DNA of 64,000 nt from Granulicella sp. GTDB lineage: Bacteria > Acidobacteriota > Terriglobia > Terriglobales > Acidobacteriaceae. The notes below the pieces were generated by a model. It was not told the DNA's origin. It ran no database searches and was given only the letters and a program-made list of their open reading frames with translations. The stretch's first letter is position 1. Every line of letters begins with the position of its first letter. The stretch covers positions 62,001 to 126,000 of the forward strand of contig JANXYX010000050.1 of the NCBI GenBank assembly GCA_025408425.1, read 5' to 3'. Below are positions 18,607-27,099 of this stretch, one piece after another. Position numbers and translations under genes: made by a program.

Positions 18607-19052
18607 CCAAACGCTCCCCGATAGACCTCAAACTCAGTCCCCGTCGGCTGCAAGTATACCGACACCACGTCAAACCGTACCGCCACTTCCCGCCTCAACT
18701 TCTCCGGAAATCCCCGCACATACTCCCGAGCCATCTTCCGCAGCATCACCCGCTTGTCCTCATCCACTGCAGCTTCCGCCGGATCCATCACGTCCCGCCC
18801 GGTCCGCGTCTTCACCTCGACAAAACACAACCGCTCCCCATCCCAGCCAATCAGATCCACATCCCCGCGCAGCTTCGCCGTCTTCCATCGCCGCGCCACC
18901 ACCACATACCCCTGCCTCCGCAACTCCAGCAGCGCCTCCCGCTCACCACGCAACCCCACTGCCAGATGCGGAGCCATCCCGCCCCGCCGCTGCCCCAGCA
19001 CCTCTAGCCGCCGCAACGCCCAACCCTGCAGGTCAATCCACTTCGATCCCAT
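18597..19052 (-). CDS. YraN family (UPF0102) nuclease-fold protein
   Basis: 151 residues with the endonuclease-like core 'GLRGEREALLELRRQGYVVVARRWK', 'GDVDLIGWDGERLCFVEVKTR' (the D-ExK pattern of PD-(D/E)XK enzymes) and 'KRVMLRKMAREYV'. The cellular role is unknown; a DNA-processing activity is inferred from the fold. I start at the ATG at 19052, which overlaps the stop of a small membrane protein gene (TGATG). The longer reading adds 43 residues that duplicate that gene in another frame. Confidence 0.85.
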   Translation of the reverse strand: MGSKWIDLQGWALRRLEVLGQRRGGMAPHLAVGLRGEREALLELRRQGYVVVARRWKTAKLRGDVDLIGWDGERLCFVEVKTRTGRDVMDPAEAAVDEDKRVMLRKMAREYVRGFPEKLRREVAVRFDVVSVYLQPTGTEFEVYRGAFGWE

Positions 19053-19195
19053 CAATGCACCATCGCATGTTCGCGAGACACCGCCGCTGCCATCCCCACA
19101 GCTACGCTCGTCAGCACACTCACCTGCGCCACCCCAAAAGCTCCACCCATCAATCCCACCAGCAACGCCCCGGCAAAACACACTCCAGACTTCAT
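19052..19195 (-). CDS. Small membrane protein, 47 residues
   Basis: The ATG at 19195 has GGAGA 5 bases upstream. The product is almost entirely two hydrophobic segments ('VCFAGALLVGLMGGAFGVA' and 'VSVLTSVAVGMAAAV') with a glycine turn, ending in 'SREHAMVH'. It resembles a small holin-like or hairpin membrane protein; no family is recognised. Its TGA overlaps the yraN ATG by one base, which supports real translation. A TTG at 19264 could give a 70-residue form. Confidence 0.5.
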   Translation of the reverse strand: MKSGVCFAGALLVGLMGGAFGVAQVSVLTSVAVGMAAAVSREHAMVH

Positions 19196-19380
19196 AAGTC
19201 TCCGATCTCCAGCTTTTCCATGAAATTCATCCGTCAACGCCTTCCAGTGTATGTCCCACGCCAATTCTCAGCGTCACCCATCCCGGCAAACACGCATACA
19301 TCGCCAATCAGCTCCATACGGCCTGCGAGTCTGCTCCATCCTGCGGCCCACAGAAACTGAGCCTACTTGCCCCACCCCAC

Positions 19381-19409
19381 TTGCCCCACCCGCTAGACCC
19401 TGCGATACT
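19381..19409 (+). promoter_or_regulatory. Probable promoter of pyrG
   Basis: TTGCCC, 17-base spacer, GATACT, ending 52 bases before the pyrG ATG. The -35 lies in the second copy of a direct repeat, CTTGCCCCACCC. Confidence 0.45.
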
Positions 19410-19461
19410 TAATCGTGCACACACCGCACAAATCTAAAACATCTATAAAGAGGTCGCGGAC

Positions 19462-21108
19462 ATGTCTGCAAAGTACATCTTTGTAACTGGCGGAGTCGTG
19501 TCTTCACTCGGCAAGGGTCTCGCCGCAGCTTCCATTGGCTGCCTGCTTGAGGCCCGTGGCATCAAGGTCAATCTCATGAAGTTTGACCCATACCTTAATG
19601 TCGACCCCGGCACCATGTCGCCCTTCCAGCACGGAGAGGTCTTCGTCACCGACGACGGCGCAGAAACCGACCTCGATCTCGGCCACTACGAGCGCTTCAC
19701 CCACGCCAGGCTCACCCGCGACAACAACCTCACCACCGGTCGCATCTACGAGCAGATCATCACCAAGGAACGCCGCGGAGACTACCTCGGCAAGACCGTT
19801 CAGGTCATCCCCCACGTCACCAACGAAATCAAGAACGCCATGCGCAAGGTCGCGGCGGACACTGAAGTCACCATCGTCGAAATCGGCGGAACCGTCGGCG
19901 ACATCGAATCCCTTCCCTTCCTCGAAGCCATCCGCCAGATGCGTCAGGACCTCGGCCGCGACAACACCGTCTTCGTCCACGTCACGCTCATCCCCTGGAT
20001 CGCCGCCGCCCAGGAGCTCAAAACCAAGCCCACCCAGCACTCCGTCAAGGAGATGCTCTCCATCGGCATCCAGCCCGACATCCTCCTCTGCCGCTCCGAT
20101 CGCCCCGTCCCTCGCGAGATGCGCGCCAAGATCGCCCTCTTCTGCAACGTCGAAGAGCCAGCCGTCATCGCCGCACGCGACGTAGCCAGCATCTACGAAG
20201 TCCCTCTCACCTTCGCCGCAGAAGGCGTTGACACTCTCGCACTCCGCTACCTCCGCATGGAGACCCCCACCCCGGACCTTACCCTCTGGAAAGACCTCGT
20301 CCACCGCGCCTATCACCCCCGCGACGAAGTCTCCATCGGCATCGTCGGCAAGTACGTCGAGTACGAAGACTCCTACAAGTCCCTCAAGGAAGCCCTCGTC
20401 CACGGCGCTCTCGCCCACAACCTCAAGCTCAAGGTCACCTGGATCGAAGCCGAAGGCCTCGAGACCCCCGACTACGCCGCCCAGCTTCAGGGCTTCGACG
20501 GCATCCTCGTCCCCGGCGGATTCGGCAAACGCGGCATCGAAGGCATGCTCAACGCCATCCGCTACGCCCGCGAAGAAGCCGTCCCCTACTTCGGCATCTG
20601 CCTCGGCATGCAGACCGCATGCATCGAGTACGCCCGCAACGTCTGCGGCCTCCACGGCGCCAACTCAGGAGAGTTCGACCCCGGCACCCCCCACCGCATC
20701 ATCTACAAACTCCGCGAACTCACCGGAGTCGAAGAGATGGGTGGAACCATGCGCCTCGGTGCATGGGACTGCGTCATGGAGCCCGACTCCCTCGCCGCCC
20801 ACGCCTACGGAACCACTGAAATCAGCGAGCGTCACCGCCACCGCTACGAGTTCAACCGCGAGTACGAGGCCATCCTCACTGGCGCCGGCCTCCGACTTAC
20901 CGGAACCACCCCCGACGCCACCTACGTCGAAATCGTTGAAATCCCTACCCACCCCTTCTTCATCGGCTGCCAGTTCCACCCCGAGTTCAAGTCCAAGCCG
21001 CTCGAGCCACACCCCCTCTTCCGCGAATTCATCGCCGCCAGCTACCAGTACCGCATCAGCACACTTGCTGCAGCAGCTTCAGCCAACCCAATCGAGCAAA
21101 CGCTCTAA
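19462..21108 (+). CDS. pyrG: CTP synthase
   Basis: 548 residues, normal length. The N-terminal synthetase domain begins '[17 protein letters not shown]' and has '[20 protein letters not shown]' and '[12 protein letters not shown]'. The C-terminal class I glutaminase has '[10 protein letters not shown]', the nucleophile region 'YFGICLGMQ' with the active cysteine, and 'CQFHPEFKS' with the catalytic His-Glu. It makes CTP from UTP, ATP and glutamine. The ATG follows AGAGG. The very strong third-position C preference creates long antisense ORFs that are not genes. Confidence 0.97.
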   Translation: MSAKYIFVTGGVVSSLGKGLAAASIGCLLEARGIKVNLMKFDPYLNVDPGTMSPFQHGEVFVTDDGAETDLDLGHYERFTHARLTRDNNLTTGRIYEQIITKERRGDYLGKTVQVIPHVTNEIKNAMRKVAADTEVTIVEIGGTVGDIESLPFLEAIRQMRQDLGRDNTVFVHVTLIPWIAAAQELKTKPTQHSVKEMLSIGIQPDILLCRSDRPVPREMRAKIALFCNVEEPAVIAARDVASIYEVPLTFAAEGVDTLALRYLRMETPTPDLTLWKDLVHRAYHPRDEVSIGIVGKYVEYEDSYKSLKEALVHGALAHNLKLKVTWIEAEGLETPDYAAQLQGFDGILVPGGFGKRGIEGMLNAIRYAREEAVPYFGICLGMQTACIEYARNVCGLHGANSGEFDPGTPHRIIYKLRELTGVEEMGGTMRLGAWDCVMEPDSLAAHAYGTTEISERHRHRYEFNREYEAILTGAGLRLTGTTPDATYVEIVEIPTHPFFIGCQFHPEFKSKPLEPHPLFREFIAASYQYRISTLAAAASANPIEQTL

Positions 21109-21140
21109 AACAGCAGCAGTTCCAAACCCTCATCCTCTGC

Positions 21141-21177
21141 GAAGGGGGAGTCACAGCACCATCGTGAGTTCCCCTTC
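21141..21177 (+). terminator. Hairpin downstream of pyrG
   Basis: Seven-base arms GAAGGGG and CCCCTTC around a 23-base loop, between pyrG and the DUF5916 gene. No T run follows; a weak terminator or attenuator is possible. Confidence 0.3.
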
Positions 21178-21222
21178 ACAGCGACACCATAGCTTCACGT
21201 TACAAGTCAAAGTCACCATCCA

Positions 21223-23637
21223 ATGAACTCTCCCGCAACGACACGCTCCCTCCTGCTTCTGTTGGCACTCACCGTACCTGTCCACGCAGCGCTCCACTCC
21301 ACCTCTGCCACCTCTGCCACCTCTGCTAACTCTGCCCCGCTGCCAGGCGTTCCCGCAGAACCTCTCCCCCACCAGGCTCGGGCCGCTACACCTGACTCCA
21401 TCCTCTCTCGTCCGCCTCTCCCCATCCCCAGGCTCCCCACCGCACCGAAGCTTGAGGACTTCCTCACCGGCAGCCCCACCACTTCTGCGGCACAGGCCAT
21501 GCAGCAGCTCACCGGCTTCATCCAACAGGACCCCGACGAGGGGGCGCCAGTCAGCGAAGACACCTCAGCCTACATGGGCTACTCCTCCCGCGACCTCTAC
21601 CTCGCCTTCATCTGCCGCGACAAAGATCCCGGCCTCGTCCGCGCCCACCTCGTCCCTCGCGATGAAATCACCGACGACGACAAAGTCGAAGTCACCCTCG
21701 ACACCTTCGACGACCACCGGCGCGGCCTCGTCTTCCAAACCAACCCCCTCGGCGTACAGGCTGACGCCACCTGGACCGATGGAGACGGTCAGCCCGACTA
21801 CTCCTTCGACACCGTCTGGGACACCTGGGGAAAGCGCACAGCCTTCGGCTATGTAGTCCTCATGCGCATTCCTTTCCAGAGCCTCCGCTTCCGCCACGCC
21901 GACGAGGGCCAGCCGCAGATCTGGGGCCTCGTCCTCCGCCGCTGGATCTCCCGCACCTCAGAGCGCGCCTACTGGCCCAGAATCTCCCGACAGATCGCAG
22001 GACGCCTCACCCAGGACGCCGCCGTCCAGGGCTTTGCCGACGTCCAGCGCGGACACAACATCCAGCTCATGCCCTACGTCCTCGGCCAGAGCTATCGCAG
22101 GCTCGACGACCGTAACCACCTCGCCCCTACCTTCGATCAGAAGCTCGCTCAGGGAACCGCTGGCATCGACGCCAAGGTCGTCCTACATGACGCCCTCGTC
22201 TTCGACGCCACCCTCAACCCAGACTTCTCTCAGGTCAACGTTGACGACCCCGCTTCCCCCAACCAGCGCTTCCAATCCTTCTTCTACGAGCAGCGTCCCT
22301 TCTTCATCGAGAACGCCAGCTACTTCAGCACCCCCATCGATCTCTTCTACACCCTCAATATCGCCAGCCCTCAGTTCGGCGCCCGCCTCAGCGGCAAGCA
22401 AGGCCCCTGGGCCGTCGGCCTCCTCGCCACCGACGACCGCAGCCCCGGACAGGCTGTCGCCCCCAGCGACCCAGCCTTCAACACCCGTGCCCACTTCTAC
22501 GTCACCCGTGTAGCCCGCGACATCGGCCCATTCTCCTCCGCCGGAATCCTCTACACCGACCGCGAATACAAGAACTCCTTCAACCGTCTGGGCGGCATCG
22601 ACTACCTCCACCGCTTCCACAAGCAGTGGACCCTCACCGGACAGGCCGTCTCCTCTGCCACCCGCAACCTCGACAACTCCACCAAGTCAGGCAACAGCCT
22701 CAAGCAGACCATCAACTTCAGCGGCGAACATCTCTACTTCACCACCGCCTATAACGACACCGCCAAAGGCTTCGCCGACGACGCCGGATTCTTCCGCCGC
22801 CCTAATATCCGCGAAGCCCACACCGTCCTCGCCTACACCTTGCGCCCCAGCGGCAAATACCTCGTCGCCCACGGCCCCCAGTTCTACGCCGAGCAGGACT
22901 GGGACCGCTCCGGCCTTGGTCTGGACTCCGCCGCCCACTTGAGCTACAACTTCCGCTTCAACCGCAACACCAACGTCTCCCCCTTCCTGAACGTCGGCAA
23001 CGACCGCCTCCGCCCCTCCGACTACTCCACCCTCCCCAACAACGTCGAGTTCCGCAGCCAGGTTGCAGGGCTCTACCTCTCCTCCTCACCTGTCACTCAA
23101 TTGGCTTTCAGCCTCGCCGGCTACACAGGCCAGACAGTCAACTACAACCCGCCTGCCAATCAGCCTCCAGACCCCGTCGACGTCCAATCCGTCAATATCA
23201 ACCTCGAACTCAAGCCCTTCACCCAGCTCGATCTCCAGAACCGCTACGAGTTCGACCGCTTCCGCAATCCCGGCAGTGCTCTCATCGCCTACGACAACAA
23301 CCTCATCGTCTCCCGCTGGAACCTCCAGCTCAACCGCGCACTCGCTGTCCGCCTCATCGGCGTCTACCGATCCACCCTCCCCAACGCCGCCTACACCGCC
23401 CAGCAGAACACCAAGGACCTCTTCGCCGACGCGCTCATCTCCTACGTCCCGCACCCCGGTACCGCCATCTACCTCGGCTATACCAGCAACGCCCAGAACC
23501 TCGACCCCGCACTCTGCACCCGCCTCGAAACCGGTCAGTGCAGCCCCACCGGAACCTTCCTCAACCACACCGGCGACTCTCTCCTCAACAGCAGCAGCAC
23601 TCTCTACCTGAAACTCAGCTACCTGCTTCGCTTTTAA
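21223..23637 (+). CDS. DUF5916 outer-membrane protein with CBM9-like N-terminal domain
   Basis: 804 residues. A signal peptide ends near 'VPVHAALHS'. After a low-complexity Ser/Ala/Pro stretch comes a carbohydrate-binding family 9-like beta-sandwich (about 80-230, with 'TSAYMGYSSRDLYLAFICRD' and 'VFQTNPLGVQADATWTDG'). The DUF5916 beta-barrel follows ('VNVDDPASPNQRFQSFFYEQRPFFIEN'). The final residue is phenylalanine ('YLLRF'), as in BAM-inserted barrels. The function is unknown; homologs are often near peptidases or TonB systems in Bacteroidota and Acidobacteriota. The gene stands alone between pyrG and a DUF4230 gene. Confidence 0.8.
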   Translation: MNSPATTRSLLLLLALTVPVHAALHSTSATSATSANSAPLPGVPAEPLPHQARAATPDSILSRPPLPIPRLPTAPKLEDFLTGSPTTSAAQAMQQLTGFIQQDPDEGAPVSEDTSAYMGYSSRDLYLAFICRDKDPGLVRAHLVPRDEITDDDKVEVTLDTFDDHRRGLVFQTNPLGVQADATWTDGDGQPDYSFDTVWDTWGKRTAFGYVVLMRIPFQSLRFRHADEGQPQIWGLVLRRWISRTSERAYWPRISRQIAGRLTQDAAVQGFADVQRGHNIQLMPYVLGQSYRRLDDRNHLAPTFDQKLAQGTAGIDAKVVLHDALVFDATLNPDFSQVNVDDPASPNQRFQSFFYEQRPFFIENASYFSTPIDLFYTLNIASPQFGARLSGKQGPWAVGLLATDDRSPGQAVAPSDPAFNTRAHFYVTRVARDIGPFSSAGILYTDREYKNSFNRLGGIDYLHRFHKQWTLTGQAVSSATRNLDNSTKSGNSLKQTINFSGEHLYFTTAYNDTAKGFADDAGFFRRPNIREAHTVLAYTLRPSGKYLVAHGPQFYAEQDWDRSGLGLDSAAHLSYNFRFNRNTNVSPFLNVGNDRLRPSDYSTLPNNVEFRSQVAGLYLSSSPVTQLAFSLAGYTGQTVNYNPPANQPPDPVDVQSVNINLELKPFTQLDLQNRYEFDRFRNPGSALIAYDNNLIVSRWNLQLNRALAVRLIGVYRSTLPNAAYTAQQNTKDLFADALISYVPHPGTAIYLGYTSNAQNLDPALCTRLETGQCSPTGTFLNHTGDSLLNSSSTLYLKLSYLLRF
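21299..21334 (+). repeat. Tandem 9-base repeat in the DUF5916 signal/linker region
   Basis: Three exact copies of CCACCTCTG and a fourth with two changes, in frame, encoding (S/T)AT-type residues just after the signal peptide. Copy-number change would lengthen the linker without a frameshift. Confidence 0.7.
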
Positions 23638-23650
23638 TCGCTTTTTACGA

Positions 23651-23669
23651 TAGCTTGGCATCCAAGCTA
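23651..23669. promoter_or_regulatory. Perfect palindrome directly before the DUF4230 start
   Basis: Eight-base arms TAGCTTGG and CCAAGCTA around CAT, ending three bases before the ATG at 23673. It replaces any ribosome binding site. It could be an operator, an mRNA hairpin that hides the start, or the end of the previous transcript. No T run follows. Confidence 0.45.
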
Positions 23670-23672
23670 ACT

Positions 23673-24329
23673 ATGACCACGCAATACTCCTCCGGCCGCG
23701 CCCCCTCGGGAACCTTCTTCGCTTTCCTCCTCGCGCTCATCCTCGGCGCCGCAGCCATGGCAGTCTTCCTCCGCCATTCCACCACTGGCATCCTCGCCCG
23801 CGTAGCCACCGCCATCACCGGCCGTGTCCCTGCCTTTGACACCTCTGTCCCAGCCATTGTCCAGAAGATCCAGCGACTCAACCGCCTCGAAACCGTCGTC
23901 TACTCCATCGACACCGTCGTCGAAGGCACCAAATCCAGTCCCATCCTCCCCGATCTCCTCGCCGGCGACCGCATCCTCCTCGTAGTACACGGCCAGTCCA
24001 TCGCCGGCATCGACCTCTCCCAGCTCAGACCCGAGGACGTCCGCATCACCGACACCGACGGCGCTCGCGCCATCCACGTCACCCTCCCCGCTTCCCAGCT
24101 CTTCGTCACCACCCTCGACAACCAGCACACCCGCGTCTACGCCCGTTCCACCGGCCTCCTCGTCCCTGTCGATCAAAACCTCGAGTCCGACACCCGTGCC
24201 CGCGCCCAGCAACAGCTCCAGCAGACCGCCCTCTCCGACGGCATCCTCGACGCAGCCCGCAAGAACGCTCGCGCCACCGTCACCACCCTGCTCTACAGCC
24301 TCGGCTTTCAGAGCGTCGACGTAACTTAG
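23673..24329 (+). CDS. DUF4230 membrane-anchored protein
   Basis: 218 residues with one membrane helix ('TFFAFLLALILGAAAMAVFL', about residues 13-32). The DUF4230 domain follows: 'LNRLETVVYSIDTVVEG', 'RILLVVHGQSIAGIDLSQL', 'IHVTLPASQLFVTTLDNQHTRVY' and a C-terminal helix 'DAARKNARATVTTLLYSLGF'. The family is widespread and uncharacterised, usually facing outside. The chosen ATG is right after the 23651-23669 palindrome; the longer ORF would run back into the previous gene in another frame. Confidence 0.8.
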   Translation: MTTQYSSGRAPSGTFFAFLLALILGAAAMAVFLRHSTTGILARVATAITGRVPAFDTSVPAIVQKIQRLNRLETVVYSIDTVVEGTKSSPILPDLLAGDRILLVVHGQSIAGIDLSQLRPEDVRITDTDGARAIHVTLPASQLFVTTLDNQHTRVYARSTGLLVPVDQNLESDTRARAQQQLQQTALSDGILDAARKNARATVTTLLYSLGFQSVDVT

Positions 24330-24442
24330 CCAGAGATAAAAATCAGCATCCCGCGCATCGTCGAAATTTTCAACCAGCCTGGCAAACCCTCCAACCTGCC
24401 CCTGCGTCCAACGACTTAGAGGATCTAACCGGAACGTTTGAC

Positions 24443-24466
24443 CACATCCCACCAACGAGGGATGTG
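24443..24466. promoter_or_regulatory. Hairpin or operator between DUF4230 and a small gene
   Basis: Perfect 8-base arms CACATCCC and GGGATGTG with an 8-base loop, 38 bases before the next gene. It fits a terminator without T run or a binding site. Confidence 0.35.
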
Positions 24467-24503
24467 CCATCCACAACCAACCTGAGCTATCATCTTGACT
24501 AAC

Positions 24504-24770
24504 ATGACGCCGCACATCAAACACCGCTTTTTCGGTCACGACCTCGAGGAAACCTCCTCCCTCGCCAACGAATCCTCCTCCTTGGAAGACTGCGATTCGT
24601 CTGTCATGAAGACCGTTGGCTGGGTCTCAGCCGGCCTCGGCGCCGTGGCTCTTGGCCTCTTCCTCGGCCGCGAACTGCGCCAGCGCTACAAGTTCAACCG
24701 CCGCACCCCCTATGACTTCTACGCCCACGCCGGTGACGAGCAGGACGTCGAAGTAGGCTTGGGCATCTAA
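24504..24770 (+). CDS. Small glycine-zipper-like membrane protein, unknown
   Basis: 88 residues from the ATG at 24504: a polar, Ser/Glu-rich N-terminus, one membrane helix with small residues ('[18 protein letters not shown]', about 38-55), then a basic '[12 protein letters not shown]' and an acidic C-terminus. The helix pattern GxxxG/AxxxG suggests self-association. I recognise no family. The basic residues after the helix suggest the C-terminus is cytoplasmic. Confidence 0.5.
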   Translation: MTPHIKHRFFGHDLEETSSLANESSSLEDCDSSVMKTVGWVSAGLGAVALGLFLGRELRQRYKFNRRTPYDFYAHAGDEQDVEVGLGI

Positions 24771-24874
24771 TCGCGCTTGAGCCTGATCGTCCTTCTGCAG
24801 CCGCAGAAGCATGCAGTTGCCATGCCCGCTCCCCAGTACCCCCTTTCGCTCCTCCCCTGATACCATCGTCCTCG

Positions 24875-25954
24875 ATGAGCACACCTAAGCTAGCCTTCCT
24901 CTTTCCCGGTCAAGGTTCCCAGTCCGTAGGCATGGGTCGAGACCTATACGACAACTTCCCAGTTGCCCGCGCCGTCTTCGACGAAGCCGACGCCGCCCTC
25001 GGCTTCCCTCTCTCCAAACTCATCTTCGAAGGCCCCGAAGAAGAACTCAAACTCACCGAGCACACCCAGCCAGCCATCCTTACCGTCTCCGTAGCTGCTG
25101 CGCGCGTCCTCGCTGAAAAAGGCATCAAGCCCGCCCTCGCCGCCGGTCACTCCCTCGGCGAATACTCCGCCCACGTCGTCGCCGGAACCATCTCTTTCAG
25201 CGACGCTGTCAGAACCGTCCGCTCGCGGGGCCGCTTCATGCAGCAAGCCGTCCCCCCAGGAGAAGGCGCCATGGCCGCCATCCTCGGCCTACCCGCCGAC
25301 CAGGTCAACGACCTCTGCGGACAGGCCTCCGACGAACTGCTCGCCGAACTCATCCGCCTCGAACCAAAACCTCCAGCTCCCCTTGGCGGTTTCGACTCTG
25401 ACTCCGAATCAGACGCAGTGTCAGCGGTCCAACGCGACCTCGTCTACGAGTCCACCGTAGCCCCCGCAAACTTCAACTCGCCCGACCAGACCGTCATCTC
25501 CGGCTCTACCCCCGCCGTCCACCGCGCCGTCGACCTCTGCAAAGCCGCCGGAGCCAAAAAGACCGTCATCCTCGCCGTATCCGCACCCTTCCATTGCCAC
25601 CTTATGCAGCCCGCCCAGAAAGCCCTCATGGTCGAACTCGAAGGCGTCCGCTTCAACGATCCACCCATCCTCGTCGCCTCCAACGTCGACGCCCGCTTCC
25701 CCACCCGCAACTCCGACGCCCGCGACACCCTCATCCGTCAGGTCACAGGAGCAGTCCGCTGGGTCGAGTGCATCCAACTCCTCCTCGCTCAGGGCACCAC
25801 CCACTTCATCGAAGTCGGCCCCGGCAAAGTCCTCGCAGGCCTCAACCGCCAGATCCTCGGCAAAGACTCCACCCTCCCCACCCTCAACGTCTCCGACTCC
25901 GCCACCCTCGAAAAAGCCCTCGCCGCCCTCATCCCAACACCTGACTCACCATAG
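24875..25954 (+). CDS. fabD: Malonyl CoA-acyl carrier protein transacylase
   Basis: 359 residues, about 50 more than usual. It has the N-terminal '[17 protein letters not shown]', the nucleophile elbow '[14 protein letters not shown]' with the catalytic serine, '[14 protein letters not shown]' with the catalytic histidine, and '[14 protein letters not shown]'. It loads malonate onto ACP for fatty acid synthesis. The extra length is an insertion of about 40 residues near 150-190 ('[13 protein letters not shown]' plus an acidic stretch) before the conserved '[14 protein letters not shown]'. Neighbouring fab genes are absent. No clear ribosome binding site is seen. Confidence 0.92.
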   Translation: MSTPKLAFLFPGQGSQSVGMGRDLYDNFPVARAVFDEADAALGFPLSKLIFEGPEEELKLTEHTQPAILTVSVAAARVLAEKGIKPALAAGHSLGEYSAHVVAGTISFSDAVRTVRSRGRFMQQAVPPGEGAMAAILGLPADQVNDLCGQASDELLAELIRLEPKPPAPLGGFDSDSESDAVSAVQRDLVYESTVAPANFNSPDQTVISGSTPAVHRAVDLCKAAGAKKTVILAVSAPFHCHLMQPAQKALMVELEGVRFNDPPILVASNVDARFPTRNSDARDTLIRQVTGAVRWVECIQLLLAQGTTHFIEVGPGKVLAGLNRQILGKDSTLPTLNVSDSATLEKALAALIPTPDSP

Positions 25955-26026
25955 TTGTCCTCCTTCCGCGCAGCGGGAGGTTCTGCCTCTCGCCGTCGCA
26001 GTTGCCCAAACAACCGGAGAAAATTC

Positions 26027-26509
26027 ATGCCCGCCCCCCAGCCCAACGACATCGTCGAAAACTTCACTCTCCAGAATCAGGACGACAAAACCGTCAACCT
26101 CACCGACTTCAAAGACACACCCGTAGTCCTCTTCTTCTACCCCCGCGCCGACACTCCGGGCTGCACCATCGAGTCCTGCGGCTTCCGCGACATCTTCGCC
26201 AAGTTCAAAGAAGCACGCATCACCGTCCTCGGCATCTCCCGCGACACCGTCAAAGCCCAGAAGAAGTTCAAAGATAAATTCGACCTCCCCTACGACCTCC
26301 TCGCCGACCCCGACATGGTCCTCATCAACCGCTTTGACCTCGTCAAGCCCAAGAACATGTACGGAAAGCTCGTCAAAGGCGTAAAACGCACCACCTACCT
26401 CATCGCCCCAGCCGACACCCAGGGACACCAGCGCCTCATCCACACCTTCGAGGACGTCACACCAAAAGGCCACGCCGAAGAAGTCCTCGCTCTCCTCAAA
26501 AATCGCTAG
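26027..26509 (+). CDS. bcp: Thioredoxin-dependent peroxiredoxin (BCP/PrxQ)
   Basis: 160 residues with 'VLFFYPRADTPGCTIESCGFRD', the PrxQ active site. The peroxidatic cysteine is in TPGCT and the resolving cysteine five residues later, giving an intramolecular disulfide reduced by thioredoxin. It reduces hydrogen and organic peroxides in the cytoplasm. GGAGA 7 bases before the ATG at 26027 fixes the start. Confidence 0.93.
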   Translation: MPAPQPNDIVENFTLQNQDDKTVNLTDFKDTPVVLFFYPRADTPGCTIESCGFRDIFAKFKEARITVLGISRDTVKAQKKFKDKFDLPYDLLADPDMVLINRFDLVKPKNMYGKLVKGVKRTTYLIAPADTQGHQRLIHTFEDVTPKGHAEEVLALLKNR

Positions 26510-26563
26510 TCTGCTAAATCAAGCAGCAACCTAATTTACATACGCTTGCATCGAACACCTTGT

Positions 26564-26818
26564 ATGAGTGATTCGTTGCAAGCGACAGAATGTGCAAAGC
26601 GGGCTGAACTTCGCCAGAATGTCTATGAAATCCTCAACCGCGCCGACATGCGCGAAGGATCCCAACCCTCGCTGCTGCGGCTGGCAAAGAATGATGAGTG
26701 GAAGGCGTTTATCAGCCTTCTTTACACCCACATCCGAACCTGCCCCCTCTGCCGAACCAAGGTCCTGACCCAGGAACCCCGCGAAGCCCACACTATCCCC
26801 GAACGCCGCTACTCCTAG
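26564..26818 (+). CDS. Small protein of unknown function
   Basis: 84 residues from the ATG at 26564 (an in-frame TTG at 26546 would add six). It is mostly helical and charged ('RAELRQNVYEILNRADMREG', 'LLRLAKNDEWKAFISLLYTH'), ending with 'TCPLCRTKV', a single CxxC that is too little for a full zinc ribbon. No family is recognised. It is the last chromosomal gene before the mobile element. Confidence 0.45.
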   Translation: MSDSLQATECAKRAELRQNVYEILNRADMREGSQPSLLRLAKNDEWKAFISLLYTHIRTCPLCRTKVLTQEPREAHTIPERRYS

Positions 26819-27040
26819 CACTTCATAAACCCCATACAATTCAACGCTTTACACAATCTTCTCCCGAAAACACCAGCAAATCTCCTTGTCAAGCCCCAAA
26901 ACATCAAATACCCGCGCCAATCATGACGATTCGCGTTGTCTATTAGTTCTGCCCAAACCCATATACTGGATATAGCAGTCAGAAGTAAGAATCACTTGAC
27001 TCAAAGAAAATCTGCTTTCCCCGTAAGTCTTTTTATTGAT

Positions 27041-27062
27041 GATTATCCCCTTGACACAGAAA
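27041..27062 (+). repeat. Left terminal inverted repeat
   Basis: Starts GATTATCCCCTTGACACA and pairs with the reverse complement of 30255-30276, differing at two of 22 positions. It contains the -35 box of the transposase promoter. Confidence 0.8.
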
Positions 27063-27079
27063 ACCTATTACCCTACTAT
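27051..27079 (+). promoter_or_regulatory. Transposase promoter starting inside the left inverted repeat
   Basis: Consensus TTGACA at 27051-27056, a 17-base spacer and TACTAT at 27074-27079. The ribosome binding site AGAGGG lies 9 bases before the GTG at 27100. With the -35 in the repeat, transposase bound at the end would block its own promoter. Confidence 0.75.
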
Positions 27080-27099
27080 TTCTCTAGAGGGTAACAGCC

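Noticed and set aside
19504..20655. A 383-codon reverse-strand ORF across pyrG
   Set aside because: It is the shadow of pyrG caused by strong third-position C; its product is low-complexity Asp/Gly/Val and the sense gene is certain.
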